The position numbers and the translations under genes were made by a program. Shown one piece after another: positions 1 to 6,682 of a stretch of DNA of 32,038 nucleotides (the stretch's first letter is position 1; each line of letters begins with the position of its first letter). The stretch is taken from assembly GCF_000420525.1 (NCBI RefSeq), contig NZ_ATVC01000028.1, positions 1 to 32,038 on the forward strand, given 5' to 3'. The stretch is from Aquaspirillum serpens DSM 68 (GTDB taxonomy: Bacteria; Pseudomonadota; Gammaproteobacteria; Burkholderiales; Aquaspirillaceae). The notes under the pieces are model-generated. The model saw nothing but the letters and a program-made list of their open reading frames with translations. It was not told where the DNA came from and did not search any database.

Positions 1-297
1 GCCAGCGCAGCCCATCAGGCTTTGCTGCAACAGCACGGTTTACGACTGAGTATGAGCCGCAAGGGTAATTGTTGGGACAACGCCGTCATGGAGCGATTCT
101 TCCTCAATCTGAAGATGGAACGCGTCTGGCAACGCGACTACGCCAACCACAACGAGGCCATCCGCGATATCGCTGATTACATCGTGACGTTCTACAACAA
201 CCTGCGATTGCATTCAACTCTGGGTTATTTGCCCCCAGCTGTCTACGAACAGAATATGGCAAACACACAACCTATCTCTCTGTCCGAAAAAATTTGA
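1..297 (+). CDS. IS3-family transposase OrfB, C-terminal part (partial)
   Basis: This is the C-terminal end of a DDE integrase-type transposase that catalyses strand cutting and transfer of an IS3-family element. The frame is open from base 1, so the true start lies upstream of the window; an internal TTG at 22 is not the real start. The stretch [18 protein letters not shown] is the hallmark block of IS3 OrfB, and its Glu is the third residue of the DDE catalytic triad. The closing motif [18 protein letters not shown] is also typical. In IS3 elements OrfB is normally made as an OrfAB fusion by programmed -1 frameshifting; that region is not visible here. The visible end appears intact. Confidence 0.88.
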   Translation, partial: ASAAHQALLQQHGLRLSMSRKGNCWDNAVMERFFLNLKMERVWQRDYANHNEAIRDIADYIVTFYNNLRLHSTLGYLPPAVYEQNMANTQPISLSEKI

Positions 298-305
298 CCG
301 TTACA
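1..305 (+). mobile_element. IS3-family insertion sequence, right end only
   Basis: This is the terminal part of an insertion sequence that enters from the left of the window. It holds the 3' end of an IS3-type transposase (orfB). Its boundary is set by where htpX homology stops: htpX reads cleanly up to base 306 on the other strand. The last IS bases read TGACCGTTACA, so the inward-facing end begins TGTAACGG, matching the TG...CA ends usual for IS3 elements. The transposase stop codon lies within a few bases of this end, as is common in the family. The other end and the target duplication lie outside the window, so the element's subgroup and activity cannot be judged. Confidence 0.8.
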
Positions 306-1010
306 TCGAGCGGCGCCTTCGTCTGCGCGGAACTCACGCTGGCGAGAGAAATACATGACAATGATCGAAGCCAAAATCCCAAAGACAATCTCACAGATAA
401 TGACCGTTATCATATAACCCAGCCCCGGGCCAGAGCTTTCTTCATCATCCTTGCGCAGCATTTGATCGACAAAATAGCCAACAATCCGTGCAAAGAAGAT
501 AACAAAGGTATTCACCACCCCTTGAATCAAGGTCAGTGTCACCATATCGCCATTGGCAACGTGTGCAACTTCATGCGCTAGCACCGCCTCCACTTCATCG
601 CGGCTCATGTTGTATAGCAACCCAGTCGAGACCGCTACCAGCGCATTGTCACGGCTGGCCCCAGTGGCAAAAGCGTTTGGCTCACCTTCATAAATCGCCA
701 CCTCTGGCATACCAATCCCAGCAATTTGGGCTTGTCGTGCCACGGTAGAGACTAACCAATGCTCCAGTTCATTACTCGGTTGTTGAATCACTTGGGCACC
801 CGTTGACCACTTAGCCATCGGCTTGGACATCAACAACGAGATAAAACTACCACCGAAACCCATTAGGGCGGCAAATATCAACAACATACCCAGATTAAGA
901 CCGTTTGAGGTCAAAAATCGATTCACCCCCAACACACTGGCCGTAATCGATAACACGAGGACAACGGCAAGGTTGGTCACTAAAAAAAGGGCAATTCGTT
1001 TGAAATCCAT
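306..1010 (-). pseudogene. htpX: HtpX membrane zinc protease, 3' end removed by IS insertion
   Basis: HtpX is an inner-membrane M48 zinc metalloprotease that degrades misfolded membrane proteins under envelope stress. The start is the ATG at 1010 ([10 protein letters not shown]), which has an AAGGA ribosome site in front; a longer frame to 1061 has no family support. Visible features are two N-terminal membrane segments (about residues 7-29 and 40-60), the zinc-binding HEVAH motif (146-150), further membrane segments around 160-180 and 198-220, and the third zinc ligand Glu226 in SRQREFRAD. Homology stops at Arg235; beyond it the frame reads 20-odd residues of IS sequence. Family members run to roughly 290 residues, so the C-terminal domain is lost. 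The catalytic ligands remain, but a stable working protease is doubtful. It is the last visible gene of a minus-strand group with the lipoprotein and GGDEF-like genes. Confidence 0.87.
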
Positions 1011-1073
1011 GATCGATTTTCCTTTTGCTAAGTCTGACGACCCACCTAAACCACCCATCATCGACTCAAAAAC

Positions 1074-1787
1074 TTAACGCCGTCTTTTTTGATTGGACTT
1101 GGCAGTTGTTTTTTTCGCTTTCTGTTGTGTGGCCTTGGTTTGATTGCGTGGTGTGGTTGCAGGCCGTGAGATACGGCGGGTTGAAGGGGTGTAAGCAGGT
1201 AGCCCATCTTCTGACCACACTAATAAACGCTCACTTTCTTGTTGTTGCCGTTGGCGAATGGTTTCCACCAACTGTTGTAGTTCTGGCCGTAATTTGACGT
1301 CTTGAGCTTGTTCTAAAAAGGCCAGAGATCGTTCATGTTGTGCTAATAGACGCTCGATCAAGTCTTGTTCCACTTGTGCTCGTGCGCCTTGGAATTCCAC
1401 GGGTGCAGGTAAAAAGTCGGCAATGGTCTGTTCAGGATACCAACGTTGCCGCCAACTACGCAGCTGCGCCAATTCAGCAGCCCCCCCTTTCAGAGTGTCG
1501 GTCAACATAGCATTTAACGCCGGATGGCCAATTTTCCCTGTTGCACCGAGGGCTAAGTTCAAGGCTTCACGATGTGATTGCGACAGTTGCTGCAAAAAAT
1601 CCTCTTCAGTTTGCAACACTGGAACTTGTATCACCGGACGCGGTTTTTTATTTGCCAAAGGTTTGACTGTTTTTACCGCTGCGGTCTTCCCGTCAGACTT
1701 AACCCCAGTTGGCGTGACACACGCGCTTAACCCCAATACCACGCCGGCAAGACAGAGCCAACGACACCCTTTTAAAAATCGCTTCAT
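1074..1787 (-). CDS. DUF305-like lipoprotein
   Basis: This 237-residue protein has a lipoprotein signal peptide: a positive start (MKRFLKGCR), a hydrophobic stretch, and the lipobox LSAC with Cys23 as the lipidation site. The body holds two similar helical repeats. The first, around residues 62-120, reads FLQQLSQSHREALNLA and ends AELAQLRSWRQRW; the second, around 140-195, contains LLAQHERSLAFLEQA and ends ESERLLVW. This is the pattern of the ferritin-like DUF305 fold, but the paired His of the usual signature is reduced to one His per repeat. The C-terminal 40 residues are very rich in Lys, Arg, Thr and Gln and look disordered. An AGGGTGA ribosome site precedes the ATG. It lies 63 bp upstream of htpX and 56 bp downstream of the GGDEF-like gene, so the three may be co-transcribed. 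The function is unknown; the DUF305 link is from motif pattern only. Confidence 0.62.
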   Translation of the reverse strand: MKRFLKGCRWLCLAGVVLGLSACVTPTGVKSDGKTAAVKTVKPLANKKPRPVIQVPVLQTEEDFLQQLSQSHREALNLALGATGKIGHPALNAMLTDTLKGGAAELAQLRSWRQRWYPEQTIADFLPAPVEFQGARAQVEQDLIERLLAQHERSLAFLEQAQDVKLRPELQQLVETIRQRQQQESERLLVWSEDGLPAYTPSTRRISRPATTPRNQTKATQQKAKKTTAKSNQKRRR

Positions 1788-1843
1788 TATTCACCCTAAT
1801 TCGGGAAAGAAAAAAACCTTATCAACAACCCATGGCCTCATGT

Positions 1844-3436
1844 TTAACGTGGGGTGGAGAGAATATCAACCTCAACACAATTTCCCCCCGCTTGTCGTGC
1901 CCGATGTAGCGCCGCCTCTAGCCGCACCAATAATCCCTCTAATGGTTCAATCGAGCTGGCTTCAACCACAGCGATAGTGCAGGTTTGATAAATCGGTTGA
2001 CTGGCATGGGGATGGATTACACGGCTGTAGGCATCGCGGACATCATCCAAACGACGACCAGAGATAGCAGGGGACGCATTCGGTAGCAAGGCCACAAAAC
2101 GCCCCCCACTATACCGCCCCACCCAACGCCCACGCGGTAAACTGGCTTTTAAGAAACGCGCTGCCGCACGCAAAATACGATCCCCTGTGCCATGACCATA
2201 CAGCTCGTTAAGCTGTTTCATTTTGTCTAGCTCAATCAACGCCACACTCAGGCTTTCGCCGTGCTCATGAGCACGCTCACGCTCAACTTGGAATACCGAA
2301 GCAAAAGCAGCGCGAGTCGGTAGGCCGGTTAACAGGTCTGTCATCCAACGCAACTGGCTGTTACGGTAGCGTTGAATACGGCTGTCGAGCGCCTGTAGCA
2401 AGGTTTCAATTGCCACCGGTTTACATAATGTCCCATCAATCGCCGCCGGCGCCGTTTCAGCTAACCATGCGGCTTGCTGTCGATCATGACACAACAACAA
2501 GACTGGCACCGGGGCCAAACTGGCTTGTTGTCGAATTAATTTCACCACTTCTAGTCCGGTACACTCGGCCAATTGTTCTTCTATCAAGACCATTTCCGGC
2601 TTAAAAGAAATCATACGATTCATCAATAAAGCAGGGTCGTGCAACACCAATAGCTCGGCCCCTTGCTTTTTCAATGACTCTTGAAACGGGTGTTGGGTCG
2701 TTTGACTATCGCATAACAACATAATCCGCCAAGGTGCAGCAGCTTGTTCACGGCGGGCATGTTCCAATACTTCAACAATTTCTTCCCGTCCGACTGGCCA
2801 CGTCAATACCGCAGCCGCCCCAACACGCAAAGCAGCCAGTTGAATTTCAAAATTCGGCTGTGGACATAGAAAAATCAACGGCACGCCTGCCAAGGGCCCC
2901 GCGCATAACACTTTCAAACGGCTCAACAGCGGCAAATCGGCCCCATCAAAGCGATTGAACACCAATAAGGCTTCGGGACGTGGCAAGGCAAATAGCGCGT
3001 TGACATCATTGACCTGATGGACTTCATAGCCAAACCACTGTAATTGACTGGGCAGCGGCCCCACTTGGAAAGACTCGGGCGCCAATAACACCAAGCCTTG
3101 GCGTAAGCGTGGCTGGCTTGGTTCAGTCGGAGCAACGGGCGTTGTGGCTTGGCTGGCGCGTTGCCGCAATAAATTGCGATGAGCAGCAAGTGTCACGACA
3201 AAATCATTCTTATCTTGCGGCAAATCGGCAACACAACCATGTAAGAAATGCGCCAAACGCTTGGCTTCGTTGGCCAGCCCGTCGTTATTTTCATGTTCAG
3301 CCAGACACTTCAAATTGAGTGCCAAATATTCCGCATGGGCCAACTCAGCCAAACTGATCTGTTTTACCAATTTTGAGCAAACCGCCTCTAACTCGGATAA
3401 AACAGGCACAAAGGGAGGGGAAATTAAGAGTGTCAT
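1844..3436 (-). CDS. PleD-like protein: two pseudo-receivers plus degenerate GGDEF
   Basis: The start is uncertain: an ATG at 3436 (MTLLISPPFV, 530 aa) is preferred over a GTG at 3463 that has no ribosome site. Counting from the GTG, residues 1-110 are a helical N-terminus, 122-238 a first receiver-like fold, 245-362 a second, and 370-535 a GGDEF domain. The first receiver lacks the phospho-acceptor Asp. The second has Glu295 where that Asp should be (VLIEEQLAECTG) but keeps the Lys of CKPV. The GGDEF domain keeps DLLTGLPTR and the ELDKMKQLNELYGHGTGD block, but the active-site motif is SGGRF (452-456) and no RxxD inhibitory site is seen. It is therefore unlikely to make cyclic di-GMP and more likely works as a binding or scaffold protein, which is inference. 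It heads a minus-strand group and is divergent from the RNase II-family gene. Confidence 0.8.
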   Translation of the reverse strand: MTLLISPPFVPVLSELEAVCSKLVKQISLAELAHAEYLALNLKCLAEHENNDGLANEAKRLAHFLHGCVADLPQDKNDFVVTLAAHRNLLRQRASQATTPVAPTEPSQPRLRQGLVLLAPESFQVGPLPSQLQWFGYEVHQVNDVNALFALPRPEALLVFNRFDGADLPLLSRLKVLCAGPLAGVPLIFLCPQPNFEIQLAALRVGAAAVLTWPVGREEIVEVLEHARREQAAAPWRIMLLCDSQTTQHPFQESLKKQGAELLVLHDPALLMNRMISFKPEMVLIEEQLAECTGLEVVKLIRQQASLAPVPVLLLCHDRQQAAWLAETAPAAIDGTLCKPVAIETLLQALDSRIQRYRNSQLRWMTDLLTGLPTRAAFASVFQVERERAHEHGESLSVALIELDKMKQLNELYGHGTGDRILRAAARFLKASLPRGRWVGRYSGGRFVALLPNASPAISGRRLDDVRDAYSRVIHPHASQPIYQTCTIAVVEASSIEPLEGLLVRLEAALHRARQAGGNCVEVDILSTPR

Positions 3437-3471
3437 AGTGTGGTCTGGCCTTACGAAAATCACTGTACTGC

Positions 3472-3477
3472 TATAAT
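3472..3477 (+). promoter_or_regulatory. Probable -10 element of the RNase II-family gene
   Basis: A perfect TATAAT lies 31 bp before the ATG at 3508 in the divergent region between the GGDEF-like gene and the RNase II-family gene. No good -35 hexamer is present at 16-18 bp, so this rests on the -10 match alone. Confidence 0.45.
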
Positions 3478-3507
3478 CGGCAACCTGATAGCGAAGCGAA
3501 GGCGGCG

Positions 3508-5388
3508 ATGAAAAACGTATTTTATGAAGAAGATGGCAACTTTAAGGTAGGCAGTATCATGACGGCAACCGATGCCAGCCTACAAGTCGAAGCGCCACAT
3601 GGAAAGCGCAGTAAAATCAAAACAGCACAGGTTCTATTACGTTTTGAAGGTACCGCAGCCGACTTTTTACCACAGGCGGAAGCGCTCGCTGCCGAGCTCG
3701 ATATCGATTTTCTCTGGTCATGTTGTGGCAGTGACGAGTTTTCTTTCGATAGCTTGGCACAAGAGTATTACGGGACACAGGCCAGTGCAGTGCAACAGGC
3801 AGCGGTTGCTATTCGCTTGCATGGCGCACCGATGTATTTCTATCGCAAAGGTCGTGGCCGTTATAAGGCTGCGCCTGAAGAATCTCTGCAAGCGGCTTTG
3901 GCCGGTATTGAACGCAAAAAGCGCGAACAACAACAAATCGACCAATGGTTAGCTGATTTAACCCAAGGTCAAGTTCCACCGAACTGGTTGCCACATATTC
4001 CTGCTTTGCTGACTAAACCAAACAAAAACACCTTGGAATATAAAGCACTCGATCAGGCCAGCCAACATTTAGCCGAGTCACCCCTGCGCCTATTAGCCAA
4101 ACGCGGCGGGATTCCTTCCGTCCCACAGTTTTTGCTGTCTTGTTTCTTGTTAGAGCACTTTCCCAAAGGTCGTGGTTTTCCATCCTATCAAGCCCCGACA
4201 CTGCAACATGAACTACCACAGGCGAATGTCCGCGCATTCTCGATTGATGATGCTGCCACCACAGAAATTGACGATGCTTTCTCACTGGTCAAACAAGATA
4301 ATGGGCACTATCAGGTTGGGATTCACATCGCTGCACCTGCGCTCGGCATTTCAGCCCAAAGTGATTTAGAAAAAATTATTCAACAACGGTTATCCACCGT
4401 GTATTTCCCCGGCGACAAGATCACCATGTTACCGGAAGAGGTGGTCACACACTTCACACTTAAAGAAGGACATTACGTCCCTGCTTTGAGCATGTATATC
4501 GATGTCAGCCCAGAGTGGGAGATTCTTGGCCATCACAGCGTGTTAGAACAGGTTTTTATCGCAGATAACCTACGCCATGACCGTTTAGAAGTGTTTTTCA
4601 ACGAAGAAACGGTGGGACAACAACAGGGAGAAGCCTATCCCTACAAAGAAGAATTAAACTGGCTATGGCAATTTGCCAATGTGCTGGAGCAAAAACGTGG
4701 CAAAGCAGATCCGAATCGCCCACCGCAGGTAGATTACAACTTTGCCCTTGAGGGTGAACGAGTGATTATCACCCGCCGCAAACGCGGTGCGCCAATGGAT
4801 AAGTTGGTGTCTGAACTGATGATTTTGGTCAACAGCACTTGGGGCGGGGATTTAGCACAGGCAGGGATTGGTGGGCTCTATCGTGCACAAACCAACGGTA
4901 AGGTCAAAATGACCACCAGCCCACTGCCGCATGTCGGCTTGGGTGTTGAACAATACGCTTGGTCCAGCTCCCCCTTGCGGCGAGCAGTCGATTTTGTCAA
5001 TCAACAACAATTGATTGCCATGGTGACAGACACACCACCGCGCTTTGCACGGAATGATGCAAGCTTGTTTGCAGTGCTGCGTGATTTTGATGCCGCCTAT
5101 ACCGCCTATGGCCAATTCCAATCAAAAATGGAACGCTATTGGTGTTTACGTTGGTTGCAACAGGAAAATATCACCGATACCACCGCAACTTGGCTGAAAG
5201 AAGATTTAGTCCGCCTTGAGAATTTGCCGTTTACCTTCCGTTTGGCCGGTTTACCTAGCGAACTGACACCGGGCACGCGGTTGCGCTTGCAAATTATCAG
5301 TATGGACGAGTTAGAACAGCAGTTGGAATGCCGTTATCTTGGTTTGTGCGATGTTGAACCGCCGATCGTGGCAGAAGAAGGTGTTTAA
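3508..5388 (+). CDS. RNase II/RNB-family 3'-5' exoribonuclease
   Basis: This 626-residue protein belongs to the RNB family, which degrades single-stranded RNA from the 3' end in the cytoplasm. The catalytic region starts near residue 243. The segment FSIDDAATTEIDDAFSL aligns with the metal-binding block of E. coli RNase II, giving Asp247, Glu253 (Asp207 in E. coli), Asp255 and Asp256. Further family blocks are VGIHIAAPA, YFPGDKITMLPE and the SELMILVNSTWG region. The N-terminal 240 residues are divergent, and obvious cold-shock OB motifs were not recognised. The C-terminus carries a small S1-like beta region. Its length is close to RNase II (about 640) and far shorter than RNase R. The ATG follows a GAAGGCGG ribosome site. 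It is convergent with the enoyl-CoA hydratase gene across a 473-bp gap. It could be called rnb, but this divergent lineage is not certainly orthologous, so no symbol is given. Confidence 0.82.
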   Translation: MKNVFYEEDGNFKVGSIMTATDASLQVEAPHGKRSKIKTAQVLLRFEGTAADFLPQAEALAAELDIDFLWSCCGSDEFSFDSLAQEYYGTQASAVQQAAVAIRLHGAPMYFYRKGRGRYKAAPEESLQAALAGIERKKREQQQIDQWLADLTQGQVPPNWLPHIPALLTKPNKNTLEYKALDQASQHLAESPLRLLAKRGGIPSVPQFLLSCFLLEHFPKGRGFPSYQAPTLQHELPQANVRAFSIDDAATTEIDDAFSLVKQDNGHYQVGIHIAAPALGISAQSDLEKIIQQRLSTVYFPGDKITMLPEEVVTHFTLKEGHYVPALSMYIDVSPEWEILGHHSVLEQVFIADNLRHDRLEVFFNEETVGQQQGEAYPYKEELNWLWQFANVLEQKRGKADPNRPPQVDYNFALEGERVIITRRKRGAPMDKLVSELMILVNSTWGGDLAQAGIGGLYRAQTNGKVKMTTSPLPHVGLGVEQYAWSSSPLRRAVDFVNQQQLIAMVTDTPPRFARNDASLFAVLRDFDAAYTAYGQFQSKMERYWCLRWLQQENITDTTATWLKEDLVRLENLPFTFRLAGLPSELTPGTRLRLQIISMDELEQQLECRYLGLCDVEPPIVAEEGV

Positions 5389-5406
5389 CTGAGTGCCAGA
5401 TGTGCA

Positions 5407-5429
5407 GAGGGCCGCATTGCGCGGCCCTC
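5407..5429. terminator. GC-rich hairpin after the RNase II-family gene
   Basis: A perfect 9-bp stem (GAGGGCCGC / GCGGCCCTC) with a 5-base loop lies 18 bp after the stop codon. No T-run follows on either strand, so it may act as a transcript-end stabiliser or weak terminator rather than a classic intrinsic terminator. Confidence 0.45.
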
Positions 5430-5877
5430 GGTTGGCAGAAAGACAGAAAACAACAGGTTAGTCGGAAACAATACGGCAAACTACACTTCTGAAAGATCGT
5501 CCGCGCAACTCATGCGCAAAAGTTGATCACTGCTAGACCGAGTTTTGATACGCACTTCAACTTCACACAACAACTTCAACAACCCAACACGCTCGGTCTA
5601 ACCCTTCTTCAACAAACTACTTTCTAAAGAACAAACTACCGCGCTGACAACTTCCTAACAGCTTACTACCAAACAGCCTTACTGCTTTTTTCCAGCCACG
5701 TCACAATATCGTGTATCAAACAGCAGACTTTTCATTCAAGCCATATTGCTGTTTTACCTGCTGGATCATTCGCGATCACTCGCAATTCAGTTATAGCCCT
5801 TATTGCACAAAAACCTAATGCTCATTCATTAAAATAACGCGACAAAACCATGACATTAAGGTTAATTGTCATTTTTT
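5430..5877 (+). other. 473-bp convergent intergenic region; possible long 3' UTR or small RNA
   Basis: No credible reading frame was found between the RNase II-family gene (ends 5388) and the enoyl-CoA hydratase gene (ends 5862 on the minus strand). The plus strand is strikingly poor in G from about 5540 to 5700, with CAACTTCA-type runs. It contains a 9-bp inverted repeat, TAGACCGAG (5534-5542) with CTCGGTCTA (5592-5600), around a 49-base A/C/T-rich loop. A short hairpin GCGCA-ACTCA-TGCGC lies just to the left of it. On the minus strand 5633-5625 reads TGTTCTTTA, similar to the boxA antitermination element of rRNA operons. The region closes with a terminator-like hairpin at 5850-5877 on the plus strand. 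No strong promoter was found inside, so a long 3' UTR is at least as likely as an independent RNA. Confidence 0.35.
5850..5877 (+). terminator. Intrinsic terminator candidate
   Basis: The hairpin arms ATGACA (5850-5855) and TGTCAT (5867-5872) can extend by a few A-T pairs with one bulged T. Six Ts follow directly (5872-5877). It would stop rightward transcripts leaving the RNase II-family gene, and it overlaps the last codons of the opposing enoyl-CoA hydratase gene. Confidence 0.5.
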
Positions 5878-6569
5878 GGGATAAAACGGGCCCAACGTGC
5901 ACCGCGCATAGCGCGTTTGATACGGGTATAGGCACGGCGGTCTTTGCTGGCGAGGTAGGCCGCATAGGTCAAGCTTTCTTCTAGCAGGCTCTCTTCTGAC
6001 AGGGCTTTATCCACCACGCCAACCGCCGCTGCTTCATCGCCCCCCAAAGCCAAACCGGTCACCGCCATCTCCCAACGGATTTTTTCATTGGGTAAATTAC
6101 CTAAGCATTCGACCATCACATCAGACAAACTCAACTTCAGATCGATTTCAGGGAAACAAATACGGCCTCGGTCGGCACGCATAAAACGGAAATCACAGGC
6201 CGCCGCCATCAACGCACCACCGCCATAAGCATGGCCATTGATCGCGGCAAGTGTTGGTACATTCAGCCAAGCCAAACGAGCCAACAAAGCATCTAAACGT
6301 GGGACAAAGCTGGCAAACAGATAATCCATACCACGGCTACGGATAAAATCGAGATTGATGCCATTGCTGAAAAATTTTGGATCGGCGCTGGCAATCACCA
6401 ACGCCAAATGTGGTGCGGGGTCGGATTCAATGGTATCGAGATGGCGGTGCATTTCTTCTAACATATCGTCGTCAAGTGCATTGGCCACCCCACTGTTCAC
6501 CATGGTCAACAGATAAACGCTGTCACGTTTTTCTAAGGTAAAGTAGGTCATGAACTCCATCCTTGTCAT
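5862..6569 (-). CDS. Enoyl-CoA hydratase/isomerase family protein
   Basis: This 235-residue crotonase-fold protein would act on enoyl-CoA thioesters in fatty-acid breakdown. The oxyanion-hole regions are visible at SNGINLDFI (first) and GHAYGGGALMAAACDFRFM (second). The first catalytic Glu of enoyl-CoA hydratase, expected just after GGG, is replaced (GGGALMA). The second is kept in CFPEIDLKLSL. Loss of the first with retention of the second, and the sequence MRADRGRICFPEID, resemble delta3-delta2 enoyl-CoA isomerases more than true hydratases; the assignment is inferred. Two starts are possible: ATG 6569 with AGGA 8 bases upstream, or ATG 6551 (MTYFTLEK) with AAGGA 8 bases upstream. The gene is divergent from uvrD. 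The fadH gene at the right edge would fit the same pathway but is 25 kb away. Confidence 0.82.
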   Translation of the reverse strand: MTRMEFMTYFTLEKRDSVYLLTMVNSGVANALDDDMLEEMHRHLDTIESDPAPHLALVIASADPKFFSNGINLDFIRSRGMDYLFASFVPRLDALLARLAWLNVPTLAAINGHAYGGGALMAAACDFRFMRADRGRICFPEIDLKLSLSDVMVECLGNLPNEKIRWEMAVTGLALGGDEAAAVGVVDKALSEESLLEESLTYAAYLASKDRRAYTRIKRAMRGARWARFIPKNDN

Positions 6570-6682
6570 ATTTTATATCCTGTGCATCATGCCTTAAACG
6601 ACTGTTTGAATTCAAGTCAAAAATCGGAGTTGGGTGAAAAAAATCGTACAATTTTCAGCAAATTTCATGCCGAGTTTATTTT

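Noticed and set aside
243-305. C-terminal 21 residues of the htpX frame beyond Arg235
   Set aside because: These bases belong to the IS end and overlap the transposase; the residues are not HtpX-like.
823-1297. Plus-strand frames of 84 and 90 residues opposite htpX and the lipoprotein gene
   Set aside because: They lie antisense to well-supported genes and show no recognisable features.
6601-6618. LexA (SOS) box before uvrD
   Set aside because: CTGT is followed by a TTGAATTCAA palindrome, but the ACAG half at the required spacing is missing.
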